Assembly (NCBI GenBank): GCA_040218415.1
Contig: JAVJRN010000080.1
Span: 186,001 to 250,000 of the forward strand
Direction of reading: 5' to 3'
Length of the DNA: 64,000 nucleotides
Source of the DNA: JAVJRN01 sp040218415
GTDB lineage: Bacteria; Bacteroidota; Bacteroidia; Cytophagales; Cyclobacteriaceae
Below the pieces are notes generated by a model. It had not been told where the DNA came from, made no database searches, and was given only the letters and a program-made list of their open reading frames with translations. The position numbers and the translations under genes were made by a program. This document shows, one piece after another, positions 16,946 through 24,513 of the stretch. Each line of letters starts with the position of its first letter. Position 1 is the first letter of the stretch.

Positions 16946-17257
16946 TTAAAGCTGATAATTTAATTCTGTATTCAATTCGGCATTTTCATCATATTTCATT
17001 TTGTAAATGAAATAAAAAATAAAATTGAATTTGCAGCTGGTATTAAAATTAGCAGTGGAGTCAACTTTGACTGGACGATATTCCATCTCTTCAGAAGATT
17101 CTTTTTGCGATTCTTCCTTGACTTCTCCTTTTACTTCGTTACCAGATTTAAGATTTTCTTCACTATTGGCTTTCTCCCCCGTACTTACGACGGAAGCGAA
17201 TGAACCTGTCAGGCAGCAAAGTGAAAAGAATAATATTGAAAGTAATTTCTTCAGAAT
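16946..17257 (-). CDS. Small secreted protein of unknown function, no ATG start
   Basis: A minus-strand frame ending at TAA 16946 encodes about 103 residues. A clear signal peptide (LKKLLSILFFSLCCLTGSFA) is followed by a charged Glu/Lys/Ser linker (ENLKSGNEVKGEVKEESQK), then EYRPVKVDSTANFN and a hydrophobic aromatic stretch (CKFNFIFYFIYKMKYD). There is no ATG or GTG ahead of the signal peptide. The only candidates before the in-frame stop are ATT at 17257 (used here) or ATA. Either a rare ATT start, a sequencing error or a decayed start. No family recognised. The plus-strand frame across it is its shadow. Confidence 0.55.
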   Translation of the reverse strand: MLKKLLSILFFSLCCLTGSFASVVSTGEKANSEENLKSGNEVKGEVKEESQKESSEEMEYRPVKVDSTANFNTSCKFNFIFYFIYKMKYDENAELNTELNYQL

Positions 17258-17348
17258 AGTGGTTATTTATAGTTTATCTACGAATGTAACTAATATTTGT
17301 TTGATTAATTCGAAGATTAATCTTTAATACGTTAGTCGACATGGGCTT

Positions 17349-18302
17349 TTACTTAAAAAATGAATCTACGAACTCAACTTTATTAAAAACCTGCAGGTCT
17401 TCTACTTTTTCTCCTACCCCAATATATTTCACCGGAATTTTAAACTGATCTGAAATTCCAATGACCACTCCGCCTTTTGCCGTGCCATCAAGTTTAGTAA
17501 TCGCTAGCGCGCTAACTTCTGTGGCCTTGGTAAATTCTGTGGCTTGTATAAAAGCATTTTGTCCTGTACTTCCATCCAGAACCAACAATACTTCGTGAGG
17601 AGCATCCGGAATAAACTTTTGTATGACCTTTTTTATTTTACTGAGCTCGTTCATCAGGTTTACTTTGGTATGTAGGCGACCTGCCGTATCGATAATGACA
17701 ACATCTGCATTATTGTCCACACCATATTTGGCGGCATCAAACGCAACACTCGCAGGGTCAGTATTCATTCCTTTAGAAATAACAGGCACCCCAACTTTTT
17801 CTCCCCACCTTATCAATTGATCGACTGCTGCTGCTCTGAAAGTATCTGCCGCTCCTAACACAACACTCTTTCCTAAGCCTTTTAATTGCGCGGCTAACTT
17901 ACCAATGGTTGTGGTTTTACCTACGCCATTCACGCCTACTACTAGCATGACATAAGGGCCTTTCACCTCAGGCAAGGCAAAGCTTTCCATGTCTTGCGTA
18001 TTATTCTCTGATAAGAGACTTGCTATTTCCTCGCGTAATATCTTATTTAACTCTGAAGTGTTGAGGTATTTGTCTTTGGCTACCCTCTTTTCAATACGCT
18101 TGATGATTTTTACGGTAGTCTCTACTCCTACATCCGAGGTGATAAGCACTTCTTCCAACTCATCAAGAACGTCATCGTCTACCGTGGATTTTCCTATAAC
18201 TGCCTTTCCAAGTTTATTAAAGAAATTCTCTTTAGACTTTTCTAGTCCTTTGTCGAGTGTCTCTTTTTTTTCCTTCGAAAAAATATTCTTGAATAATGCC
18301 AT
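17349..18302 (-). CDS. ftsY: Signal recognition particle receptor FtsY
   Basis: SRP-family GTPase that docks ribosome-SRP complexes at the membrane. 317 residues: short basic N-terminus without the long acidic A domain, N domain (KENFFNKLGKAVIGKS, DDDVLDELEEVLITSDVG) and G domain with P-loop GVNGVGKTTTIGKLA, DTFRAAAVDQLIRWG, DTAGRLHTKVNLMNEL, TKLDGTAKGGVV and closing GVGEKVEDLQVFN. In Bacteroidota ftsY commonly follows rpmB-rpmG-DUF4295. Here a terminator (18331-18355) separates it from DUF4295, so it may have its own promoter or rely on read-through. Confidence 0.96.
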   Translation of the reverse strand: MALFKNIFSKEKKETLDKGLEKSKENFFNKLGKAVIGKSTVDDDVLDELEEVLITSDVGVETTVKIIKRIEKRVAKDKYLNTSELNKILREEIASLLSENNTQDMESFALPEVKGPYVMLVVGVNGVGKTTTIGKLAAQLKGLGKSVVLGAADTFRAAAVDQLIRWGEKVGVPVISKGMNTDPASVAFDAAKYGVDNNADVVIIDTAGRLHTKVNLMNELSKIKKVIQKFIPDAPHEVLLVLDGSTGQNAFIQATEFTKATEVSALAITKLDGTAKGGVVIGISDQFKIPVKYIGVGEKVEDLQVFNKVEFVDSFFK

Positions 18303-18330
18303 AGGAAATATACTTTAAGATTTAAACAAA

Positions 18331-18355
18331 AAAAGTCCCTGTGTGAGGGACTTTT
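18331..18355 (-). terminator. Terminator after rpmG-DUF4295
   Basis: A 9-bp stem AAAAGTCCC / GGGACTTTT with a seven-base loop. On the minus strand a run of Ts (TTTTTTTGTTT) continues after the stem, directly before ftsY. Confidence 0.8.
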
Positions 18356-18380
18356 AGTTGTAATATAATATCGCGCTAAA

Positions 18381-18533
18381 TTACTTTTTAGCTAGTACGT
18401 CTTTTACGAGAGCTTCAGGTACCATTTCTTCTTTAAATGTATAAGATCCTGATTTTGATTTTACTGCTCTGATGACTTTCGCAAATTTTGCTCCACCAGG
18501 CTGTTTTAGGGTTGCAACTACTTTCTTAGCCAT
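18381..18533 (-). CDS. DUF4295 family protein (small, ribosomal-operon associated)
   Basis: A 50-residue basic protein, MAKKVVATLKQPGGAKFAKV at the start, then AVKSKSGSYTFKEEMVPEAL and a short lysine-rich tail. It matches the DUF4295 pattern found almost only in Bacteroidota, next to rpmG and ftsY. Its constant company with L33 suggests a ribosome-linked role, but function is unknown. Two bases separate it from the rpmG stop, so the two are translated together. Confidence 0.9.
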   Translation of the reverse strand: MAKKVVATLKQPGGAKFAKVIRAVKSKSGSYTFKEEMVPEALVKDVLAKK

Positions 18534-18535
18534 GC

Positions 18536-18718
18536 TTACTTAATTTCTTTGTGTACAGTATATTTTCTCATGATCGGATTGTATTTCTTCAATTCAATAC
18601 GTTCAGGAGTGTTTTTTCTATTCTTAGTCGTTATGTAACGAGAAGTGCCTGCCAAACTAGTTAGCTTATGCTCAGTGCACTCTAAAATTACTTGAACTCT
18701 ATTACCTTTCTTAGCCAT
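18536..18718 (-). CDS. rpmG: 50S ribosomal protein L33
   Basis: A 60-residue bL33 protein: MAKKGNRVQVILECTEHKL, SRYITTKNRKNTPERIELKK and the tail YNPIMRKYTVHKEIK. Of the usual zinc-type CxxC pairs only one Cys (ECTEH) is present, so this is the zinc-free type. First of a two-gene unit with DUF4295. In relatives rpmB (L28) normally sits just before it; here rpmB is 3.4 kb upstream beyond two peptidase genes. Confidence 0.95.
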   Translation of the reverse strand: MAKKGNRVQVILECTEHKLTSLAGTSRYITTKNRKNTPERIELKKYNPIMRKYTVHKEIK

Positions 18719-18777
18719 TTCTCTTCCTCGTTAATTAAAAGGAGTGCAAATGTAGAGAATTATATTTTCATGTCAAA

Positions 18778-20223
18778 CTATTTTCCGTCTAAAACTGGTA
18801 AAGAATAATCACTTAGTGGGCTGGACTGCTTCATTAATTGCTCGATCTCATCACTTTTTCGTGGTGCTAAGTCCGACAATAGTTCATAACCATCTTCAGT
18901 AATCAGTATATCGTCCTCTATTCTTACGGCAATCCCCCACCATTTTTTATTACACTTCGAGTTTCTAGGAATGTAAATACCTGGCTCTATTGTAATGGCC
19001 ATGTTCGGTAATAAAGCGTCTCTTCGTCCTTTATCATGCACATCCAGACCAATGTGGTGACCCAAGCCGTGTGGGTAATACAAGTGTCTTTGATTTACAC
19101 TATCGATAATTCCTAGCTTGACTAGACCTTCGTTGATAATTTTTCTGGCAATTCCTTGATCCAAATCTCTACGGATATTTACGCCGGGTCTGCAGGCTTC
19201 AATAGCCGCTTGCTGTGCTTTGTACACCAAGTCGTAAATCGCCTTTTCCTCTTTCGAAAATTTTCCATCAATGGGTATTGTTCTGGTGACATCTGCCGTG
19301 TATCCATGATATTCGGCTCCCAAATCCATTAATATCATTTCATCGCTTTCTACTGAGGGCTTATAATTTTCGATATAATGTAAAATACAGCCGTTATTTC
19401 CTGCGCCTACTATGGAGGGATAACCTTCGTATTCCGCCTGATATTTTTTGAATATATATTCATGTAGCCCTTGAATTTCTAGTTCCGACATACCCGGTTT
19501 CATGGCTTTCATGACTTCAACTTGAGCTATGCAGGAAATGTCCACGGCTTTTCTCAGAAGCACTATCTCTTCTGGTGTTTTGATGCCTCTTAATTCAATC
19601 ATGATTTCATCCAAAGCCTTCATATCCAGATTTTGTGCGGTAGGCTCTACCTCAAGCGTCTTGTCAGATGGATATCCGGCTTTCTCCTTAAACCAAGTGA
19701 TCAGGTCAAAGAGATCCCCTTCGGTGCTGGTGTTTCTAACATCATTTTGAAAGTCGTAAAACAGTACTTTATCAAACTGACTAAAATCAATATTAAAGTC
19801 TTTGAAATCAGTGTTGTTAAACACTTGATTGAAAGCAAGTTTTTCTTGAACACCTTCAATGCCCAATCTGCGACCGTTCCACATTTCAGCCATGGCGTCT
19901 CTCGGCTGGATGAAGATTATTTCATCAAAACTTCCTTCAGAGCCGGTTTGAGGCTCTTTGAAAATCAAAAGAACAGCATGTGGCTCAGTATATCCAGTTA
20001 AGTAATAAAAATTGGGATCTTGGTGATACATGAAATCCACATCATTCGCTCTATTTCTAACGGGATTGGCAAATACTACGGTGACCGCATTCTCTGGCAT
20101 TTTTTCTCTCACCAAATCACGCCTTTCTTTATGAAATTCTTTGGACAAAAAATCAGTGGGCATATTTTGCGCAAAAACCACCAAGCTTAAAACCAATAAA
20201 CTTAAACTCAAAAAACTCTTCAT
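18778..20223 (-). CDS. Secreted M24B metallopeptidase (Xaa-Pro aminopeptidase)
   Basis: 481 residues. An N-terminal signal peptide (MKSFLSLSLLVLSLVVFAQN) is followed by the aminopeptidase-P N-terminal domain (about 25-190; NFYYLTGYTEPHAVLLI) and the pita-bread M24 domain (about 210-460). Dinuclear metal ligands can be read: Asp in MDLGAEYHGYTADVTRTIPI, His in HGLGHHIGLDVHD, Glu in ITIEPGIYIP and Glu in AVRIEDDILIT. It cleaves Xaa-Pro N-termini of peptides. The signal peptide places it in the periplasm or outside, in line with peptide scavenging, and its neighbour upstream is another secreted metallopeptidase. Confidence 0.92.
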   Translation of the reverse strand: MKSFLSLSLLVLSLVVFAQNMPTDFLSKEFHKERRDLVREKMPENAVTVVFANPVRNRANDVDFMYHQDPNFYYLTGYTEPHAVLLIFKEPQTGSEGSFDEIIFIQPRDAMAEMWNGRRLGIEGVQEKLAFNQVFNNTDFKDFNIDFSQFDKVLFYDFQNDVRNTSTEGDLFDLITWFKEKAGYPSDKTLEVEPTAQNLDMKALDEIMIELRGIKTPEEIVLLRKAVDISCIAQVEVMKAMKPGMSELEIQGLHEYIFKKYQAEYEGYPSIVGAGNNGCILHYIENYKPSVESDEMILMDLGAEYHGYTADVTRTIPIDGKFSKEEKAIYDLVYKAQQAAIEACRPGVNIRRDLDQGIARKIINEGLVKLGIIDSVNQRHLYYPHGLGHHIGLDVHDKGRRDALLPNMAITIEPGIYIPRNSKCNKKWWGIAVRIEDDILITEDGYELLSDLAPRKSDEIEQLMKQSSPLSDYSLPVLDGK

Positions 20224-20300
20224 ATCAATATCTGTTTCAAATAGAAAATTACCTTCATTACCCGATTAAATGAGCAAAGGTTTAGACAAGCGGTTTATTT

Positions 20301-21977
20301 TTAGTCCAAAGAAATAGAATTCCGCTCGCCCATGGTATTGGATGTATAAATATAAAAATTAGGATCTGGTTCTAATCCTAAAAATTCTCCTTCGATGGGG
20401 AGTTGTTGGAATTGGTTCGTTGGATTAAGCCATATTTCTTGTTCTCCGTGATATACTTTGACTGGCATATCAAAATTCACCAGGCAGTTACTCCAGCGAT
20501 AAGTTAGATTTCCATTAAGCACCTTGTATTCAAGTACGGGTATTCTTGCATCTCTCAAATATTGGTCGAAAAAGCCCTCCAAATTAATCGCTACAGATTT
20601 GGCAATATAGTTTTCGACCTGTGCTGTAGTGACCGTTTGATGATAAAACGCTTCGTTGAGTCCTCTTAATGTTGACCGCCACTTTTCGTCATCGTTGACT
20701 ACTTGTCTAAGTGTGTGCAACAAGTTATTTCCCTTATTGTACATGTCTTTAGAGCCACTATTGTTTACGCCATAATCACCAATAAGCGGTTTTTGATTAC
20801 CGATGAATAACCTCATCCCTCTCGTGTATTCACTCGCAGCTTTAGGGCCGTAGTGATATTCAATAAAAAGACTTTCTGAATACGTAGTAAACGACTCATG
20901 GACCCACATATCAGCCATGTCTATGTAAGTAATATTGTTGGCAAACCACTCATGACCTGACTCGTGAATAATAATATAATCCCATTGTAGACCCCAGCCT
21001 GTTTGGCTTAAATCCCTCCCTTTATAGCCTTTCTGGTATCCATTGCCGTAGGTGACCGAACTCTGATGCTCCATGCCCAAGTATGGCGTTTCTACAAGTT
21101 TATAACTGTCTTCATAAAAAGGATAAGGCCCAAACCAATACTCAAAAGCCTGCATGGCTCTTCGGGCATCTACAAAATGTTCTTTGGCTTTGTCCAAGTT
21201 GTCGCTTAACACCCAATAACTCATATCCAATGGCCCTTTTTCGCCCTGATATATTTCGGAAAAATTGACATAATCTCCAATATTGATATTGACGCCATAG
21301 TTATTGATTGGGTTTACTACGGTCCAAGTGTAGATTTTATCTTTCCCAGATTTTTTAGTCTTGGTAAGTCGCCCATTGGCCACCGCCACTAATTCTTTTG
21401 GAACTTGAATGCTCAAAGTCACGCCATTGTCTGGCTCATCATACATATGATCCTTACAAGGCCACCAAAGGCTCGCGCCTATACCTTGGTTTGATGTAGC
21501 TACGAACGGCTTGCCATTCTCGTCTTCTTCCCATGAAAACCCTCCATCCCAAGGTGCATTTGGTGCATCCTTTGGAATGCCTTCAAAATTGATCTTTACC
21601 TGATAGGTTTGTCCTATTTGTAGGTCATTAGGAAGGTCCAGATAAAAGACATTTTCCAGCCGAGTAAATTCAACGTTATTATCCGCTTGTGTTATTTTGG
21701 TAATCTTCATGGGTTGCTGAAGATCAATTTGCATTCGAGATTGCGCTGCTACCGGCGTATAGGTAATCGTGTTCGTTCCGGAAATAGATTTGTTTTCAAT
21801 ATCAACATCTACAAAAAGCTCGTAATGAATTAAATCCCACCAAATCCGCTCTGGCGTTATGCTACCGCGAAGCGAGTCTTGACGCGAATATTGGTTGATT
21901 TCTTTGAAAATGGAGGATTGGCTGAAAGCCGTTTGGCTGATTATAAGCAATAGAATCGTCGCAAGTAGTCTTAGCAT
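20301..21977 (-). CDS. Secreted M1-family metallopeptidase
   Basis: 558 residues with a signal peptide (MLRLLATILLLIISQTAFSQ). The M1 N-terminal beta domain is about residues 45-235. The catalytic domain has the exopeptidase loop as LGMEHQSSVTYG (a GAMEN variant), the zinc motif HESGHEW and the third ligand Glu in MWVHESFTTYSE. The usual large C-terminal helical domain of aminopeptidase N is absent; the chain ends with a short beta region. This shorter form is common in Bacteroidota. With the M24 peptidase 77 nt downstream it forms a likely peptide-degrading pair. Substrate specificity is not readable. Confidence 0.9.
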   Translation of the reverse strand: MLRLLATILLLIISQTAFSQSSIFKEINQYSRQDSLRGSITPERIWWDLIHYELFVDVDIENKSISGTNTITYTPVAAQSRMQIDLQQPMKITKITQADNNVEFTRLENVFYLDLPNDLQIGQTYQVKINFEGIPKDAPNAPWDGGFSWEEDENGKPFVATSNQGIGASLWWPCKDHMYDEPDNGVTLSIQVPKELVAVANGRLTKTKKSGKDKIYTWTVVNPINNYGVNINIGDYVNFSEIYQGEKGPLDMSYWVLSDNLDKAKEHFVDARRAMQAFEYWFGPYPFYEDSYKLVETPYLGMEHQSSVTYGNGYQKGYKGRDLSQTGWGLQWDYIIIHESGHEWFANNITYIDMADMWVHESFTTYSESLFIEYHYGPKAASEYTRGMRLFIGNQKPLIGDYGVNNSGSKDMYNKGNNLLHTLRQVVNDDEKWRSTLRGLNEAFYHQTVTTAQVENYIAKSVAINLEGFFDQYLRDARIPVLEYKVLNGNLTYRWSNCLVNFDMPVKVYHGEQEIWLNPTNQFQQLPIEGEFLGLEPDPNFYIYTSNTMGERNSISLD

Positions 21978-22039
21978 AAGAAAAGATAGATCAGTTTAAA
22001 CCAAATGTGATTATTTCGGAAAGAGATAGAACAAAAAAA

Positions 22040-22063
22040 GCCCTTTGGATGAATCCAAAGGGC
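22040..22063 (-). terminator. Terminator of rpmB
   Basis: An 11-bp perfect stem GCCCTTTGGAT / ATCCAAAGGGC with a two-base gap. On the minus strand seven Ts follow. It isolates rpmB from the M1 peptidase gene. Confidence 0.9.
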
Positions 22064-22089
22064 CTAAATATTTTTATTTATCTGTCAAA

Positions 22090-22329
22090 TTAAGCGGTTG
22101 TATATCCGGCTAATCTTGCTTTTTTCAATTCGGCTGTAATTCCGTTTTTGTTGATTGTTCTCAACGCGGAAGTGGCTACTTTTAACGTTACCCATCGATC
22201 TTCTTCAGGAAGATAGAATCTCTTCTTTTGCAGGTTCGGGTTGAATCTTCTCTTAACCTTATTATTCGAGTGAGAAACGTGATTTCCTACTCTTGGTCTT
22301 TTTCCTGTTATTTCGCAAACTTTTGACAT
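22090..22329 (-). CDS. rpmB: 50S ribosomal protein L28
   Basis: A 79-residue bL28: MSKVCEITGKRPRVGNHVSH, then KVKRRFNPNLQKKRFYLPEE, WVTLKVATSALRTINKNGIT. The start is the ATG at 22329; an in-frame ATG ten codons earlier would add residues that the family lacks. It has its own terminator and is separated from rpmG, DUF4295 and ftsY by two peptidase genes, an unusual break in a normally contiguous ribosomal cluster. Confidence 0.95.
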   Translation of the reverse strand: MSKVCEITGKRPRVGNHVSHSNNKVKRRFNPNLQKKRFYLPEEDRWVTLKVATSALRTINKNGITAELKKARLAGYTTA

Positions 22330-22575
22330 ATCTCTTCCGATTTTTGAAACGGACTGCAAATGTAAGGCATTTTCAAATAAATCAAATAGTTACCCAATCT
22401 TTTTGTGATAGAATTTGCCTCCGGGCAAATAATTTGGAAAGAAAACACTCCTTTCTACTGATCTCATGGGTTCCAAAAGCTTTGGTCTTCATGGTTGAAA
22501 TCAAACATTCCTCTTGCGCTGATTGCTTGAATTTTACAAATGAACTAACCTAAAGTCTACAAAAAGTGAAAACCT

Positions 22576-22731
22576 TTAGGATGGCTTTGTTTTATACGGA
22601 CAATGTCGGCAGCCGCTATTGCAGCAATAGCCTCTTTTTAAATGATATTTTTCAGTGAAAACAAGAAATCCTTCAGGTGTATAATAAAAGTCTTGCTCTT
22701 CGAGTTTCCTTCCGCCGTTTTGTTTTCCCAT
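22576..22731 (-). CDS. DUF5522 family small Cys-rich protein
   Basis: A 51-residue frame from ATG 22731 to TAA 22576. It starts MGKQNGGRKLEEQDFYYTPE, continues GFLVFTEKYHLKRGYCC and ends with the cysteine motif CCNSGCRHCPYKTKPS. The CC-x3-C-x2-CPY ending is typical of short DUF5522-type proteins in Bacteroidota and proteobacteria and may bind metal. Function unknown. It is divergent from the ornithine aminotransferase gene, 61 nt away. Confidence 0.8.
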   Translation of the reverse strand: MGKQNGGRKLEEQDFYYTPEGFLVFTEKYHLKRGYCCNSGCRHCPYKTKPS

Positions 22732-22792
22732 CTGCTAACTAAACTGTTACTTTGCTACGTAAATTATTCAACAAAGGTAAACCATAAACGAA

Positions 22793-24076
22793 ATGGCTAC
22801 ATCAAACGTAACTCAAAATAGTAAAGCGCTTATGGCGCAGGAAAATAAGTACGGAGCTCACAACTATCACCCTTTACCCGTTGTGCTAGCTAGGGGTGAA
22901 GGCGTACACGTTTGGGATGTCGAAGGAAAAAAGTATTATGATTTTCTTTCTTCTTACTCTGCCGTAAATCAAGGTCATTGTCATCCACGGATTGTAGGTG
23001 CTCTGAAAGAGCAGGCGGAAACGCTTACACTAACTTCAAGGGCATTTTTCAACGATGTGCTTGGGCCCTATGAACAATACATCACAGAATACTTCGGTTT
23101 TGATAAAGTGCTTCCCATGAATACGGGTGCTGAAGCTGTTGAAACAGCGCTGAAAATAGCACGAAAATGGGGATATGAAAAAAAGGGTGTCGCTGAAAAT
23201 GAAGGACAAATACTGGTTTTCGATCAAAATTTTCATGGACGAACCACCACGATCATTTCGTTTTCCAGTGACCCAGACGCGAGAAAGAATTTTGGCCCAT
23301 ACACTCATGGGTTTGTAAAAGTAGCTTATAATGATGCAGAGGCAGTGAGAGAAGCCTTCAAGCAAAATCCGAATATCGTGGCTGTTTTGGTAGAACCTAT
23401 TCAGGGTGAAGCGGGAGTATTTGTGCCGAATGAAGATTTTATGGCTGAAATAGCCAAAGCATGTAAAACCAACAATGCGCTTTTTATGGCCGATGAAATC
23501 CAAACTGGAGTAGGCCGAACTGGCGGATTATTGGCTGTTTGTGGTAATTGCTCTTGTGAAGGGCATTGTGAGAAACAATCCTCGTACACTCAGCCGGATG
23601 TGTTAATCTTAGGAAAAGCAATATCTGGGGGTGTTTATCCTGTTTCAGCAGTATTGGCCAACAATCATATTATGGATGTCATCACTCCAGGCACACATGG
23701 TTCAACTTTTGGTGGAAATCCACTTGGTGCTAAAGTGGCTATCGCAGCATTGGAAGTCATTAGAGATGAGAAACTTACCCAAAACGCTCGAAAATTGGGC
23801 AAAATATTTAGAGCGCGTATGAGCAAGTTTGCTGAAAAAAATGAGCTTGTGTCTTTGGTACGCGGCAAAGGACTCTTGAATGCTATATTGATCAATGACC
23901 ACCCTGGCAGCTCTACCGCTTGGAATATCTGCGTGAGCTTGAAGAATAACGGGTTATTGGCAAAACCGACCCACGGCAATATCATTCGATTTGCGCCTCC
24001 TTTAGTGATGACGGAAGAGCAGTTACACGAATGCTGTGATATTATAGAAAAGACGATAAGCGAGTTTGAAGCTTAG
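22793..24076 (+). CDS. rocD: Ornithine aminotransferase with Cys-rich insertion
   Basis: PLP enzyme of class III aminotransferases, 427 residues, moving the delta-amino group of ornithine to 2-oxoglutarate. Diagnostic blocks: KYGAHNYHPLPVVLARGEGV, DFLSSYSAVNQGHCHPRI, PMNTGAEAVETALK, FHGRTTTIISFS, VEPIQGEAGVFVP, ADEIQTGVGRTG, PLP lysine at about residue 275 (LILGKAISGGVYPVSAV) and HGSTFGGNPLGA. Between ADEIQTG and the PLP lysine an insertion carries four cysteines, C250-x2-C253-x-C255-x3-C259, which ordinary ornithine aminotransferases lack. It may bind metal or be redox-active. Ends at a strong terminator. Confidence 0.92.
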   Translation: MATSNVTQNSKALMAQENKYGAHNYHPLPVVLARGEGVHVWDVEGKKYYDFLSSYSAVNQGHCHPRIVGALKEQAETLTLTSRAFFNDVLGPYEQYITEYFGFDKVLPMNTGAEAVETALKIARKWGYEKKGVAENEGQILVFDQNFHGRTTTIISFSSDPDARKNFGPYTHGFVKVAYNDAEAVREAFKQNPNIVAVLVEPIQGEAGVFVPNEDFMAEIAKACKTNNALFMADEIQTGVGRTGGLLAVCGNCSCEGHCEKQSSYTQPDVLILGKAISGGVYPVSAVLANNHIMDVITPGTHGSTFGGNPLGAKVAIAALEVIRDEKLTQNARKLGKIFRARMSKFAEKNELVSLVRGKGLLNAILINDHPGSSTAWNICVSLKNNGLLAKPTHGNIIRFAPPLVMTEEQLHECCDIIEKTISEFEA

Positions 24077-24100
24077 CATTTAAGCGAAAGCATCATTTTA

Positions 24101-24126
24101 AAGCGAACCACAACTATGGTTCGCTT
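24101..24126 (+). terminator. Terminator of the ornithine aminotransferase gene
   Basis: A 10-bp stem AAGCGAACCA / TGGTTCGCTT with a six-base loop, followed by TTTTTTTATTTT on plus. Confidence 0.9.
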
Positions 24127-24513
24127 TTTTTATTTTAGGGTAGATTTACTCAAATGAGGAGTTTATTTTTAGCAATTCATTGAATTTTTTATTTGGTCAG
24201 TTTTTGTCAAGCTAAAGTTTCAATAGTTCAAAAAACCTTTTATTGATTCTATCAACAACCATTTTTATGAGGTATATAGTCAGGATTTTGGTTTAGCCAG
24301 ATCGACCTTATCAAGTACTTTCGATATAATCTAAGAAGGTTACCTAACTTGAAGAAGAAGCTTAAGCTCGGAAAAATCTGTGTGTCATTTCTTGGAATAC
24401 TTTGAAGCTATTTATTTTTAAAACACTTTTCATTGAGATAAAAAATATAGCTTTTCAGATGTCCGTGTTTTTGGCTATATTATCTTTTAGGCCGAACTTT
24501 CATAATTTTCACA
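24127..24513. other. Intergenic stretch upstream of the TPR kinase
   Basis: About 390 bases of AT-rich DNA. No coding frame or structured RNA was recognised. It presumably holds the promoter of the downstream kinase operon, but no clean TTTG/TAnnTTTG pair was found. Confidence 0.4.

Noticed and set aside
17025..17327. A 100-codon plus-strand ORF
   Set aside because: It is antisense to the frame with a clear signal peptide on the minus strand; Ser/Thr-rich composition is that of a shadow frame.
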